Below are positions 50,076-58,579 of a stretch of 64,000 bases of DNA, piece by piece. Below the pieces are notes generated by a model. The model ran no database searches, was not told where the DNA came from, and saw only the letters and a list, made by a program, of their open reading frames with translations. The first letter of the stretch is position 1; every line of letters starts with the position of its first letter. Made by a program: the position numbers and the translations under genes. Origin of the DNA: Bacillus massilioanorexius (GTDB taxonomy: Bacteria; Bacillota; Bacilli; Bacillales; DSM-1321); assembly GCF_902374955.1 (NCBI RefSeq), contig NZ_CABKRX010000039.1:1-64000 (forward strand), written 5' to 3'.

Positions 50076-50312
50076 ATTACAAAACCTCCACAAAATATAA
50101 TGTCTTTCTTTCGTTCTAACTGGTATCTTGACTCCTATTCCATTTATGCTAGAAAATAAGTGCTTACTAATGGAGTTTGAATGCTAGTTAAAAAAATACG
50201 ATTTGCTTCTTTACTTATCGTTTGGAGATGAACGAAGTCTCCACCAATTATATATCCACTTTATAAAAGTATAATCTTGATTGAGTTATTAATTGTTTGT
50301 GAATTCTAAAGA
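50076..50312. other. ald upstream region with possible control elements
   Basis: Non-coding. A short hairpin GGAGA ... TCTCC lies at 50223-50241. On the minus strand TTGGTGG-AGACTT at about 50235-50248 resembles TTGGTGGTGGACTT in front of dtpT (about 48757-48770). Likely to contain the AdeR-type site, but no firm motif can be named. Confidence 0.4.
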
Positions 50313-50351
50313 AATAAAAAAGTACCTTTTGTGAAATTCTACAAAAGGTAC
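50313..50351 (-). terminator. terminator after the EcsC-family gene
   Basis: GTACCTTTTGT pairs with ACAAAAGGTAC; on the minus strand it is followed by TTTTTTATT. Confidence 0.88.
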
Positions 50352-50393
50352 AATGAGTAGTATATGCAACTGTATGATCGGTAGATGATTTTC

Positions 50394-51218
50394 TTAACTC
50401 TTGTTGACGTTTACTGTTTGTAGCTTTTCAAGGAGGCGTCTTTTTCTGTACAGCATAATACCAACCTCAGAAACATCTTGAATCATGGTACGGTTAGCAT
50501 AGGCACCAAACAGAATACCTGCGATTGGTACCATCTGTAGAAGCTTTTTCCAACCAAATTGATCTCTGTACGTATAAACGACTTCTCTCCAGCCTTGGAG
50601 CTGAGAAACCATGTCTTTTGAAGCTCGTTCTGCTTGAAATGATTGATTTAGTTCATTTAAAATAGCTTCTTTTCCAACAATATCTGCTGAGGCAAATTGA
50701 AGACATTTGACAATAAAAATTCTTTCTTCGCGATTATTAGGGTCATAGCCATGGATAATTGCGATTTCCTGTAACGTTTTTAAAGATAAGCCAAGAATAA
50801 TGGGAATATCTATGGCTAAGGTAAATATTCCTCCCATTCCAGTGGAAGCACCTTGTACGGTTGCTAACTTAGCTCGATTATTCTTTAAGTCTTCACTTAA
50901 CTCAATCATATTTTGGAGTGGAACATTTTTAATATCCTGAATATTTTCGATAGAAAGATCAGGGTTTGTTTTCTGAATTTTAGTGATTAGTGATTTTTCT
51001 TGTGTTAAATATTTCCCACCATTTTGAATATAACTACCTAATTCATCTAGTAAAACGCCAATCTTCTTTTGAATAAAGGCAGGAGTAAGTTTATCTAATA
51101 ACTTAAAGGGTAAACGACTTAGTCTTTCCCAGAACCACAGCCCTTTCTGATCTTTTTCCCATTTTGTTATGATACTTAATTCATTTAAAAGAGTTTCTTT
51201 TGTTTCCAAGATCATCAT
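50394..51218 (-). CDS. EcsC family protein
   Basis: 274 residues. EcsC-type domain with WFWERLSRLPFKLLDKLTPA at the N-terminus and amphipathic/hydrophobic segments (GGIFTLAIDIPIILGLSLKT, AGILFGAYANRTMI). EcsC accompanies the EcsAB ABC transporter in Bacillus, but isolated homologues like this one have no assigned role. Ribosome-binding site AAAGGA abuts the ATG; a TTG at 51209 would have better spacing, so the start could move by nine bases. It lies 47 bases after the PucR-type gene in the same direction and may be co-transcribed. Confidence 0.8.
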   Translation of the reverse strand: MMILETKETLLNELSIITKWEKDQKGLWFWERLSRLPFKLLDKLTPAFIQKKIGVLLDELGSYIQNGGKYLTQEKSLITKIQKTNPDLSIENIQDIKNVPLQNMIELSEDLKNNRAKLATVQGASTGMGGIFTLAIDIPIILGLSLKTLQEIAIIHGYDPNNREERIFIVKCLQFASADIVGKEAILNELNQSFQAERASKDMVSQLQGWREVVYTYRDQFGWKKLLQMVPIAGILFGAYANRTMIQDVSEVGIMLYRKRRLLEKLQTVNVNKS

Positions 51219-51265
51219 TCCTTTAGATAATTTATAAAAGTAATAATTGTTGTAAGAATAGGAGG

Positions 51266-52525
51266 TTAAAAGGAATCATCTTTCAAAGACTGGATAAATT
51301 GTTCATATTTATCTAATAAGAATTCAATATAAAGTGTCATTTTTTGAAGAGGATCCTTTAAGTTGATCTCACCGATTTCACCGATTCTTTTCATTCGATA
51401 ATGTATGGTATTAACATGTAAATGAAGATCCTTTGCCACTAGATATGGGTCTGAATCATTTTCTAAGAAAGATTTTAAAGTGAGAACTAAACTTGTATGA
51501 TTTTTGCTGTCATACTCACATAAATTCTGAATATTTCGTTTAAAAGAACTATACTTTTTACTATCATACAGGGTTTTAATATATTGATAGATTCCGAGTG
51601 ATGCGTAACTGTACAAAGGGTTTGCCTTTGTTGAAAATGCATTCTGGAGCAGTAAAGTATATTGGGCTTCCTGATAGCAGGTTTTGGCATGGATAAAGGA
51701 ATCATATGGCTGACCGCATGCGCCTTTTATTTGTTTAATTTCAAAACGAGCATTCATTTGGGCAATAAAAGAAGATATGAAGTTATTCAATGAATAGGTA
51801 AAATCGTCTTGATCAGAAGGACTCGCCATTAGAATTAATTTTTTCTGGTCAATTGTATATAGGTTAACCTTTATTTTTTGTGTTGTGCTTAGCATGTAAG
51901 TAATATTTCGTTCTGTCGAGTGGTCAATGGTATTGGGAAATGTAAATAATACAATGGAATAGACAGCTGGCAGCGGAATCGATTGTTCAGCACAAAGTTC
52001 AAAAATTTCTTTTTCTGTATCAAAATGTCCCGTTAGTAGTTTCCACAAAAACTCTTGGTCATTTTCTTGGTGTCTTTTTTTCTTGTATTGTAATAGTAGT
52101 AGTTGATTTTTTGCTTCTTTAGCTGCTATTTTCAGAAAGGTGAGGTCTTCCTCAGAAAATGCTCGAGAAGATTCTAAGGCCCAAATAAAACCAAGGACTT
52201 CGTTATTCTTTCTTACAGAAATAGCGGCTCTTCTTCCAAGCTCTAATTCATCTTTAGAAGGAGTGATAATAGGAGCATCCTCTTTTAATAGAGCCGGCAT
52301 AATTCCTTCCTTCCAAAAACTGTTAATGATTTTTTCTGGTACTCTTCTTCGAATAATAGTTGAAATGCGAACCGGATCACTAAAGTCATCATGTATGCTA
52401 TAAGCTAATAAACGATGATTTGCATCCTCAAGAGTAACGGGGCAGCCTAGAATATGACTGATACGATCAACAAATTCAGTTAAATCTCCATGTATTCCTT
52501 TAAAAATACTACTGTGATTTTGCAT
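51266..52525 (-). CDS. adeR: PucR/CdaR-type transcriptional regulator, AdeR-like
   Basis: 419 residues. An N-terminal GAF-like sensor region is followed by a C-terminal helix-turn-helix of the PucR type (DPYLVAKDLHLHVNTIHYRM, KRIGEIGEINLKDPLQKMTL). In B. subtilis the PucR-family protein AdeR activates ald. Position next to ald and the general architecture support that role; sequence identity has not been measured. Start ATG 52525 follows GGAGAAAAAAGC. The symbol is given by context. Confidence 0.72.
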   Translation of the reverse strand: MQNHSSIFKGIHGDLTEFVDRISHILGCPVTLEDANHRLLAYSIHDDFSDPVRISTIIRRRVPEKIINSFWKEGIMPALLKEDAPIITPSKDELELGRRAAISVRKNNEVLGFIWALESSRAFSEEDLTFLKIAAKEAKNQLLLLQYKKKRHQENDQEFLWKLLTGHFDTEKEIFELCAEQSIPLPAVYSIVLFTFPNTIDHSTERNITYMLSTTQKIKVNLYTIDQKKLILMASPSDQDDFTYSLNNFISSFIAQMNARFEIKQIKGACGQPYDSFIHAKTCYQEAQYTLLLQNAFSTKANPLYSYASLGIYQYIKTLYDSKKYSSFKRNIQNLCEYDSKNHTSLVLTLKSFLENDSDPYLVAKDLHLHVNTIHYRMKRIGEIGEINLKDPLQKMTLYIEFLLDKYEQFIQSLKDDSF

Positions 52526-52723
52526 GCTTTTTTCTCCTTTGTTGATCTCTTATTTGTATTTTAATATATTTACAATTTTTTTAAAAATAAGTGAATTCAA
52601 AAAGAACAGAAGTTGGGGGAAGAGTAGAGTTTATGAAGAATAAAAGGAGACTAATAAATAAATTGATAGGTTGCCTATAAGTGATTTTTCTTTTAAAAAC
52701 TACGTATCATCATATAAAGTATA

Positions 52724-52767
52724 GGGGCCTCCCAAAAGTAATTAATCACTCTTAGGAAAGCCCCTTT
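52724..52767 (-). terminator. hairpin after the phosphate transporter gene
   Basis: AGGGGC-CTCCC pairs with GGAAAGCCCCT. The T-run lies on the plus side, so the direction is uncertain. Confidence 0.5.
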
Positions 52768-52772
52768 TGACA

Positions 52773-53771
52773 TTAAAAAATTAAATTTAAAACTAAATAC
52801 ACGAGTCCAGCTAATGTTGCTGAAATTGGTAATGTAATCACCCAAGTAACTAGCATTCGTTGAGCCGTTCCCCATTTAACACCTTTTAGACGATGAGCAG
52901 AACCAACCCCAAGAATAGAAGAAGAAATAACGTGAGTTGTACTTACTGGTAAATGAATAAATGTAGCTCCAAAGATAATTGCGGCACCAGTTAAGTCAGC
53001 AGCCACTCCGTTAACAGGACGGATTTTCATAATTTTACCACCAACGGTTTTAATGATTTTCCACCCACCTACAGATGTTCCTAAACCCATTGCCAAGGCA
53101 CATGAGAATTGTACCCAAAAAGGAATTTCTGTTGATGTCACATAATTATTTGCGATTAAGGCCATCGTAATAATCCCCATTGCTTTTTGAGCATCATTTG
53201 TACCATGTGTATAAGATTGAAGAGCAGCCGTAGCTATTTGGATATACCTAAAACGTTTATTGGTTTTTGGTAAGTTATGATTTTTAAAGACCACTTTGAA
53301 AATACTATATACGATAAAACCAACTACAAAAGCAAGTATTGGTGAAAGAATTAGAGCCTGTATAATTTTTGCGAACCCGCCGAGTTTAATGGCTCCTATT
53401 CCTGCTGCAGCAACGGCAGCTCCTGCAATACTACCAATAATAGCATGAGAGGATGAACTTGGAATACCATAGTACCAAGTAATTAAGTTCCAAGCAATGG
53501 CAGCAATTAATGCTGCTAGAATAACAAGTGATCCGTTTTCTAATGTAAATGGATCTACAATATCTTTTGTAATAGTTTTAGCAACACCTGTAAATGTCAT
53601 TGCACCTACAAAGTTCATTACGGCGGCTAATATAATAGCATGTCTAGGTTTTAACGCTTTCGTTGAAACGGCTGTAGCAATAGCGTTTGCTGTATCATGA
53701 AATCCATTTATAAAATCAAATGCTAGAGCACCAATGACAATTAAAATGGTTAATATAAGTAAAGTATCCAT
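52773..53771 (-). CDS. pit: low-affinity inorganic phosphate transporter (PiT family)
   Basis: 332 residues, about ten membrane segments. Phosphate symporter. FDFINGFHDTANAIATAVST and YTHGTNDAQKAMGIITMALI are the duplicated PiT signatures; both halves are intact. It follows the DUF47 gene by 14 bases, so the two are one operon (Pit accessory protein then transporter), a common Bacillus arrangement. RBS before ATG 53771 is GGAGCCTATTT. Confidence 0.93.
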   Translation of the reverse strand: MDTLLILTILIVIGALAFDFINGFHDTANAIATAVSTKALKPRHAIILAAVMNFVGAMTFTGVAKTITKDIVDPFTLENGSLVILAALIAAIAWNLITWYYGIPSSSSHAIIGSIAGAAVAAAGIGAIKLGGFAKIIQALILSPILAFVVGFIVYSIFKVVFKNHNLPKTNKRFRYIQIATAALQSYTHGTNDAQKAMGIITMALIANNYVTSTEIPFWVQFSCALAMGLGTSVGGWKIIKTVGGKIMKIRPVNGVAADLTGAAIIFGATFIHLPVSTTHVISSSILGVGSAHRLKGVKWGTAQRMLVTWVITLPISATLAGLVYLVLNLIF

Positions 53772-53785
53772 TTGAAATAGGCTCC

Positions 53786-54406
53786 TTACGCATTCTTCAT
53801 AATGATAGTCTCAAGTGTGTTTGCTACTGTTTGACAGCTATCAGCAACCTCTTCTAGACTCTCATAGATTTCTTTATATTGAATGATGCGAATTGGATCC
53901 TTTTCTACAACGAATAGATTTTTTATACTTTGACGGTGTATACCATCACATAATGATTCGTAATCTTTAATTTTAATGGCATGATCACGAATATCTAATA
54001 ATTTCTTTGAAGAAAGCAAGTCAACGGCTTTATCAATTTCGTATGCACTATTGCGAAGATGTTCAACTAATTTCAGCATATACTCATCTGCATTTACAAT
54101 GGAGTACATTTCAAATAAAGCTGCACAATGCTCAAGTCCATCAAGTACGTCATCCATACTCATAGCAAGATGAAGAATGTCTTCACGTTCAATAGGTGTA
54201 ATGAAGGCTTTGTTTAATTCTTTAATTACTTCATGAACATAAGAATCACCTTTATGCTCGTAGTCTTTCATCGCATCTGTGAATACTTTTAAGTCGCTAA
54301 TGTTATTTAATTTATAATCAGCAAAATAGTCAGCACCCTGCTTTAAATTGTCTGATATGTTAATTAAAAGAGTAGCGAATTTATCCTTTTTTGATTTAAA
54401 AACCAT
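53786..54406 (-). CDS. DUF47 (PhoU-like) Pit accessory protein
   Basis: 206 residues, soluble helical bundle of the PhoU/DUF47 type. It contains EHKGDSYVHEVIKELNKAFI, TPIEREDILHLAMSMDDVLD and EHCAALFEMYSIV with the metal-binding Glu/Asp residues. It modulates the adjacent Pit transporter. ATG 54406 follows TTTGGAGGAAAAATA, which favours it over a longer upstream frame. First gene of the two-gene operon. Confidence 0.9.
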   Translation of the reverse strand: MVFKSKKDKFATLLINISDNLKQGADYFADYKLNNISDLKVFTDAMKDYEHKGDSYVHEVIKELNKAFITPIEREDILHLAMSMDDVLDGLEHCAALFEMYSIVNADEYMLKLVEHLRNSAYEIDKAVDLLSSKKLLDIRDHAIKIKDYESLCDGIHRQSIKNLFVVEKDPIRIIQYKEIYESLEEVADSCQTVANTLETIIMKNA

Positions 54407-54762
54407 TATTTTTCCTCCAAAATCCAAGAAGTTTTAAATTAAAGTTAGTTTTTAAACTAACTGACCCGACGATTATTTTACGCAAAATTTTCAAGAAGAT
54501 AAAGTATTTGTTAAAGAAATTTACAAAAACTTAACATTGAAATATTTGTGGAATTTATATGGATATTGTAATAGCGTTTTCAATATGGATGATGTTGGAA
54601 TATATGTGTTGGGAAGGGTAGCCAAACCCTTGATACATAAGGATTTTGTCTATAAATTTTATTGAGTATTAGCATTGGTTAAATTTGAATAAATTATGAA
54701 CAAAATCTACTGCTTATTTTTATAATATGTACCAAATATAAAAGAAGATTAGACAATTTGAG

Positions 54763-54786
54763 GTTTTATTTTTAAAAAATCGGTAA
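54763..54786 (+). promoter_or_regulatory. candidate sigma-B promoter of the GlsB gene
   Basis: GTTTTA (54763-54768), 12-base spacer, CGGTAA (54781-54786), close to the sigma-B consensus GTTTAA / GGGTAT. It lies 42 bases before the start codon. Members of this family are general-stress genes in B. subtilis. The remaining region 54407-54760 shows nothing else. Confidence 0.42.
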
Positions 54787-54828
54787 ATATATACATAAAT
54801 ATTTATTACAATAATGGAGGTAATTACT

Positions 54829-55086
54829 ATGTTTTCGTTTTTATGGTCGTTAGTTGTTGGAGGAATAATCGGTTGGTTAGCAGGATTAATTGTAGGAAGA
54901 GATGTACCTTTTGGAGTATTGGGTAATATATTAGCTGGATTTATAGGAGCTTGGTTAGCGTCATTCTTTTTTAAAGATTTTGGACCAGTTTTCGGTGGAT
55001 TCGCTATTATTCCGGCATTAATTGGAGCGGTGATTTTAGTGTTTATCTTAAGTCTTATCTTTAGAGGAATGAAAAAAGCTGCATAA
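54829..55086 (+). CDS. GlsB/YeaQ/YmgE-type stress membrane protein
   Basis: 85 residues, three hydrophobic segments with glycine spacing (SLVVGGIIGWLAGLIVGRDV, LGNILAGFIGAWLASFFF, IPALIGAVILVFILSLIF). This is the transglycosylase-associated family, small membrane proteins induced by general stress. ATG 54829 follows ATGGAGG; an in-frame ATG at 54814 would overlap the ribosome-binding site. The gene has its own terminator. Function is not well defined. Confidence 0.9.
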   Translation: MFSFLWSLVVGGIIGWLAGLIVGRDVPFGVLGNILAGFIGAWLASFFFKDFGPVFGGFAIIPALIGAVILVFILSLIFRGMKKAA

Positions 55087-55097
55087 TCAGGATATTG

Positions 55098-55145
55098 AAG
55101 CGTGTCCAATTTGTTTGAATAAAAGCAATTGGACACGCTTTTTTT
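55098..55145 (+). terminator. terminator after the GlsB gene
   Basis: AAGCGTGTCCAATT pairs with AATTGGACACGCTT, then TTTTTTT. Confidence 0.93.
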
Positions 55146-55146
55146 C

Positions 55147-55278
55147 AGGCTGTTTTCGCATACTTTGTTTCCTATGAACAAGTAGTGAATAGAGGCTGTG
55201 TTGAATTCCGCTCAAGAATACTCACTTGTTCAGATGTTCCCGCATAAGTCTCACAGCTTCCGCTCTTTCTATTCACCA
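55147..55278 (+). repeat. dispersed intergenic repeat, copy 3
   Basis: CTGTTTTCGCATACTTTGTT, AACAAGTAGTGAATAGAGG and GTTGAATTCCGCTC appear in the same order as copy 1 at 21209, and as the reversed end of the 34-kb pair. Non-coding. Confidence 0.5.
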
Positions 55279-55290
55279 AAAGGTTAGATT

Positions 55291-56187
55291 TTAAAAAATA
55301 GCCGGCTCATCAAGAAAGGGGGCTTGAATCGTTAATAGCTCTTCTGTTATCGGGTGTTTTAATGTAATTTGATAAGCGTGCAAAGCTTGTCTTTTGAAAA
55401 TTGGTTTTCCACCATATAAAATATCTCCTGCAAGTGGATGACCAATGTGACTTAGATGTACACGAATTTGATGTGTTCTACCCGTATCCAATTTACATTT
55501 TATAAGTGTAAGCTTTGTCTTATTATCGTACTGAATAACCTCATAATGCGTAATAGCATGTTGACCAGTTGGAGAAACTCTTCTTCTTGTGGCGTGGTGT
55601 CGGTCTCTTCCAATATTAGCTGAAATGGTTCCTTTTTTGTCTCGTACTTTTCCATGAACGAGAGCTTTATAGGTTCTTGTTATGTTTCTTTCTTCGAGCA
55701 TTCTATGCAGAATAGCACCGGTAAATTCATTTTTTGAAAAAATGATAGCGCCACTAGTATCTTTGTCTAGTCGGTGAAGATGCTTTAGATCTCCTTGATG
55801 TCCTTCAGACAATAAATAGAAAGCAACAGCATTAAGTAGGGTATCTGATTGATTTGGCTGTGATGGATGTGTTTCCATTCCAGCTGGTTTATTTACAATA
55901 ATCATAAACTCATCTTCATATAAAATTTGTATATCTTGGTAGAAAGGTTCAACAGTGTTGGTCGTTTCCTTAAACATAGGTAACAGTAGTGTATCATCTT
56001 CCTGAAGCTTGGTATTCCAAGGCACAGTTTGATTATTAAGAAGAATGCTTTTTTGCATTCTCCATTCATGGACTAGCTTCTTAGGAGCTTTCCAATAGGT
56101 TCTTAACAAATCTTCAATTGAAAAGTTTGTCCATTCTTTTGGAACAACTATTTCGAGAAATTGACCTTTTTTCGATGTGCTTATCAT
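55291..56187 (-). CDS. RluA-family pseudouridine synthase (YhcT-like)
   Basis: 298 residues. An N-terminal S4-like part (FSIEDLLRTYWKAPKKLVHE) precedes the catalytic domain. HRLDKDTSGAIIFSKNEFTG contains the catalytic Asp (D141); TGRTHQIRVHLSHIGHPLAG follows. It isomerises uridine to pseudouridine in 23S rRNA or tRNA; the target cannot be told from sequence. B. subtilis yhcT is the positional counterpart, next to yhcU as here. ATG 56187 follows AGGAGCTGGCAGG on the minus strand. Confidence 0.9.
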   Translation of the reverse strand: MISTSKKGQFLEIVVPKEWTNFSIEDLLRTYWKAPKKLVHEWRMQKSILLNNQTVPWNTKLQEDDTLLLPMFKETTNTVEPFYQDIQILYEDEFMIIVNKPAGMETHPSQPNQSDTLLNAVAFYLLSEGHQGDLKHLHRLDKDTSGAIIFSKNEFTGAILHRMLEERNITRTYKALVHGKVRDKKGTISANIGRDRHHATRRRVSPTGQHAITHYEVIQYDNKTKLTLIKCKLDTGRTHQIRVHLSHIGHPLAGDILYGGKPIFKRQALHAYQITLKHPITEELLTIQAPFLDEPAIF

Positions 56188-56354
56188 TTTATCCTGCCAG
56201 CTCCTTCAATTTAAATATTGTAAATGTTCCTTAAATAAACATGGTTGTAATTGTCAAATCTCAAGAGTGAGTTTCGTTTGAATTTTTATGATATTCTAAT
56301 ATCGGGATTGGGTTTAAAAAATACGAACATTGTTTATAAAGGGTGGGGGTACAA

Positions 56355-56765
56355 TTGAAAATTGCTTTTGCTTCTACTGAAGAGCAAGAAAAGGCAATAG
56401 AAGGGTTAATTTTGACAATTAGATCATCTATTTTACCAAATTATATTTCTGAAAAAGATCTTAAATCATTTGATGAATTTGGCCTTTTACAATTTACAAA
56501 GCACAGAAACCTCTATAATGGCACATTGGCTGAAGCATATCATGTAATGGTTGCACTTCAAACAATAATACAAGTTATTGAGCATGTAAATGAATGTGAT
56601 GAATTAGAATTTGTAAAACTCCAGAAATTATTTAATCGAAATGTACAAAAGCTGCAATATTACGGAATATTTTTCCCATTTTCGCTAGATTCTTTTACCA
56701 AAGTAAAAGCAAATCAAGAATATTCACAGAATATTTCTCAGCCATTAAATGACATGATCATGTAA
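56355..56765 (+). CDS. YhcU-like protein (DUF5365)
   Basis: 136 residues, soluble and mostly helical. Start TTG 56355 gives MKIAFASTEEQEKAIEGLIL, which agrees with the family start. A GTG twelve bases earlier would overlap the ribosome-binding site GGGTGGGGG. The central part DEFGLLQFTKHRNLYNGTLA is conserved in YhcU. Function unknown. Divergent from the yhcT homologue. It is followed by an inverted repeat (56771-56811). Confidence 0.82.
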   Translation: MKIAFASTEEQEKAIEGLILTIRSSILPNYISEKDLKSFDEFGLLQFTKHRNLYNGTLAEAYHVMVALQTIIQVIEHVNECDELEFVKLQKLFNRNVQKLQYYGIFFPFSLDSFTKVKANQEYSQNISQPLNDMIM

Positions 56766-56770
56766 AAAAG

Positions 56771-56811
56771 AGGCTGTCTCAAAAGTGATTTTCATCGCTT
56801 TTGGACGCCTC
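56771..56811 (+). terminator. terminator after the yhcU homologue
   Basis: GAGGCTGTCTCAAAAGTGA pairs with TCGCTTTTGGACGCCTC (one mismatch). Confidence 0.75.
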
Positions 56812-56968
56812 TACGCTCTATATTACATTAATTTTTAAAATTATCTTGTTTATGGGTGTATTTTACCCTGCTTACAAAAGCTGAAGTATCGCTTTTTGTG
56901 AAGTAATATACAATATTTTTGCTCCACTATTATAAAATGAAAAATATAAATGAAAATGACATAAGGAA

Positions 56969-57012
56969 GAGGGTATCCAACAAAATCATACTTTTGGGAT
57001 ACCCTCTTTTTG
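56969..57012. terminator. terminator downstream of the thioredoxin-like gene
   Basis: AGAGGGTATCC pairs with GGATACCCTCT around a 17-base loop, with T's after it on the plus strand and A-rich flanks. Confidence 0.8.
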
Positions 57013-57050
57013 ATGAGTAATAAATTACTTATCTTCAGTCATTTTGGATT

Positions 57051-57518
57051 TTATTGTTGATTCTTCTTGAAAAAGTCTTCAAATACTTTTTGATCAGTAT
57101 CTCCTACAATTCGGTCCTTTTCTTTTCCATTTTCATAAACGACAAGGGTCGGAGTGTTTTCGATTCCATAATCATCCCAGCCATTTTCAAATTCATACAG
57201 GTTATATTGGTTAACGTCGATATCAAGCTTCTTTGCAGCAGCAAGAACTTTTGGTGTTGCTTCTTTGCAATAATGACATGTTGGACTATAAAAATATACG
57301 ATGGTTTCTTTTTCATTGTTCAATTTTTTTTCAAGATTTTCTGGTGTAATGACATATTGATAATTCTTATCGTCAAGTTGGTCAATTGTTTCTTGATGTA
57401 GGTCGTCTTTTCCGTAGGGATTATCTTTTACTTTCTGTGAATTTTGTGTGTTCGTAATTAATGCTATACCGACGAATAAAGCAATAATAACGATTAAAAA
57501 TATAATGACTTTCTTCAT
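57051..57518 (-). CDS. membrane-anchored thioredoxin-like protein
   Basis: 155 residues. N-terminal helix (KVIIFLIVIIALFVGIALI) anchors a thioredoxin domain on the outer face. VYFYSPTCHYCKEATPKVLA gives the active-site C81-H-Y-C84, and ENTPTLVVYENGK supplies the cis-proline. It shares one base with the bdbC stop/start region, so the two are coupled. In bacillaceae such a protein receives oxidising equivalents from BdbC. It differs from classical BdbD (DsbA-like), which is longer with an inserted helical domain; the extra-short form suggests a BdbA-like or reductive partner. Confidence 0.85.
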   Translation of the reverse strand: MKKVIIFLIVIIALFVGIALITNTQNSQKVKDNPYGKDDLHQETIDQLDDKNYQYVITPENLEKKLNNEKETIVYFYSPTCHYCKEATPKVLAAAKKLDIDVNQYNLYEFENGWDDYGIENTPTLVVYENGKEKDRIVGDTDQKVFEDFFKKNQQ

Positions 57519-57946
57519 TAATAAGCCTCCTTAGCGTTTTTCCAGACTATGTAACTGCAAACAAAAATGATGATAAATGCAGTGAGAGCTAAAAAAGGTA
57601 TGGTAATGAATCCAAACCAATTTATATATTGCGCTTCACAAGGTATTCTACCACAAGAAGGAACAGTGGCTGCGAATGATGGAATTTTTTGAATTATATA
57701 ATGGTATGTGGAAATACAAGTACCTACAGTAGAAAGAATCATGGAGTAAAAGCCTATGTTGAAATCCTTTTTTACGACTGCTATACCTAAAAATATTGTG
57801 AAAGGATACATGATAATTCTTTGATACCAACATAAATCACAAGGTATGTAGTGACGTATTTCAGAAAAATATAGACTCCCAAAAGTGGCAATTATTGAAG
57901 TAGCCCAAGCAATAAATAAAAAATTTTCAATCTTTTTATTTTCCAA
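57518..57946 (-). CDS. bdbC: disulphide bond formation protein BdbC (DsbB-like)
   Basis: 142 residues, four membrane helices. Reoxidises thiol oxidoreductases with quinone. C36-D-L-C39 (CDLCWYQRIIMYP) is the first redox pair, C98 and C103 (SCGRIPCEAQ) are the second. All four cysteines are present. It is followed directly by the thioredoxin-like gene in the same operon. Minus-strand start ATG 57946, with a weak ribosome-binding site (TAAATATTGG). Confidence 0.92.
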   Translation of the reverse strand: MENKKIENFLFIAWATSIIATFGSLYFSEIRHYIPCDLCWYQRIIMYPFTIFLGIAVVKKDFNIGFYSMILSTVGTCISTYHYIIQKIPSFAATVPSCGRIPCEAQYINWFGFITIPFLALTAFIIIFVCSYIVWKNAKEAY

Positions 57947-58072
57947 TATTTACACAACCTTCTATATATTTGTTTAAAATTATAGTATGTCATATAGAAG
58001 CATGTCTATAAAATTATTTCTAGGATTGCTTTCCTCGTTTGTATCACTCTATTGTGTAACGACTTATTGAAA

Positions 58073-58116
58073 ATAAAAAAACGGGTATCACATTGATTTT
58101 TGTTGTGTGATACCCG
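58073..58116 (-). terminator. terminator after the yhdB homologue
   Basis: CGGGTATCACA pairs with TGTGATACCCG and, on the minus strand, is followed by TTTTTTATTTT. Confidence 0.9.
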
Positions 58117-58204
58117 ATGATTTGTTTCGTTTATTATGTGTTTCTTTACTTTTCCGCTTGCTTACTTGTAGGCAACAAGTATATTTCAAAATCTTTTTGT
58201 AAAA

Positions 58205-58453
58205 CTAGGAATAGGACTCAAATAATATCTCGTGCTGCATCAAAGTGGTTGAAGCATGCTCAAGATACCTCAGTAGGATGTAGAGATTTTGTTGGATAGT
58301 GGTATAGTCATGTTCAAAACGGTAAGCGTGTAAAAAGTGTTCAATCTTTTTCGATAAAAATTGATCCTTTGTACGTACCATGAGAATTAGTAAATTATCC
58401 CATTCAGAACGATGTGTATAATACAAGGCTCGATCGTAGTCGCTTTTGGTCAT
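58205..58453 (-). CDS. YhdB-like protein
   Basis: 82 residues, soluble, mostly helical. MTKSDYDRALYYTHRSEWDN and LLILMVRTKDQFLSKKIEHF match YhdB. ATG 58453 is nine bases after AAAGGAGGAAG, so the longer upstream frame is rejected. Function unknown. Divergent from the M14 peptidase gene. Its B. subtilis counterpart lies in the same chromosomal neighbourhood as yhcT/yhcU. Confidence 0.82.
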   Translation of the reverse strand: MTKSDYDRALYYTHRSEWDNLLILMVRTKDQFLSKKIEHFLHAYRFEHDYTTIQQNLYILLRYLEHASTTLMQHEILFESYS

Positions 58454-58579
58454 TACGTCTTCCTCCTTTTTGAGGAGATAATTATATTTTGTACAGGAAC
58501 GGCAAAACATTTCCTTGCAAAACTTGGACAGTCTTGATAATTGAACAGTATTTATTACCAATATGTCAGGAGGCCGTTT

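Noticed and set aside
54720..55181. Long minus-strand frame over the GlsB gene
   Set aside because: It is a shadow of the glycine-rich plus-strand gene, which has an ATG, ribosome-binding site and known family.
58117..58299. Plus-strand frame over the yhdB homologue
   Set aside because: No ribosome-binding site; it crosses a terminator hairpin and is antisense to a gene with a strong start.
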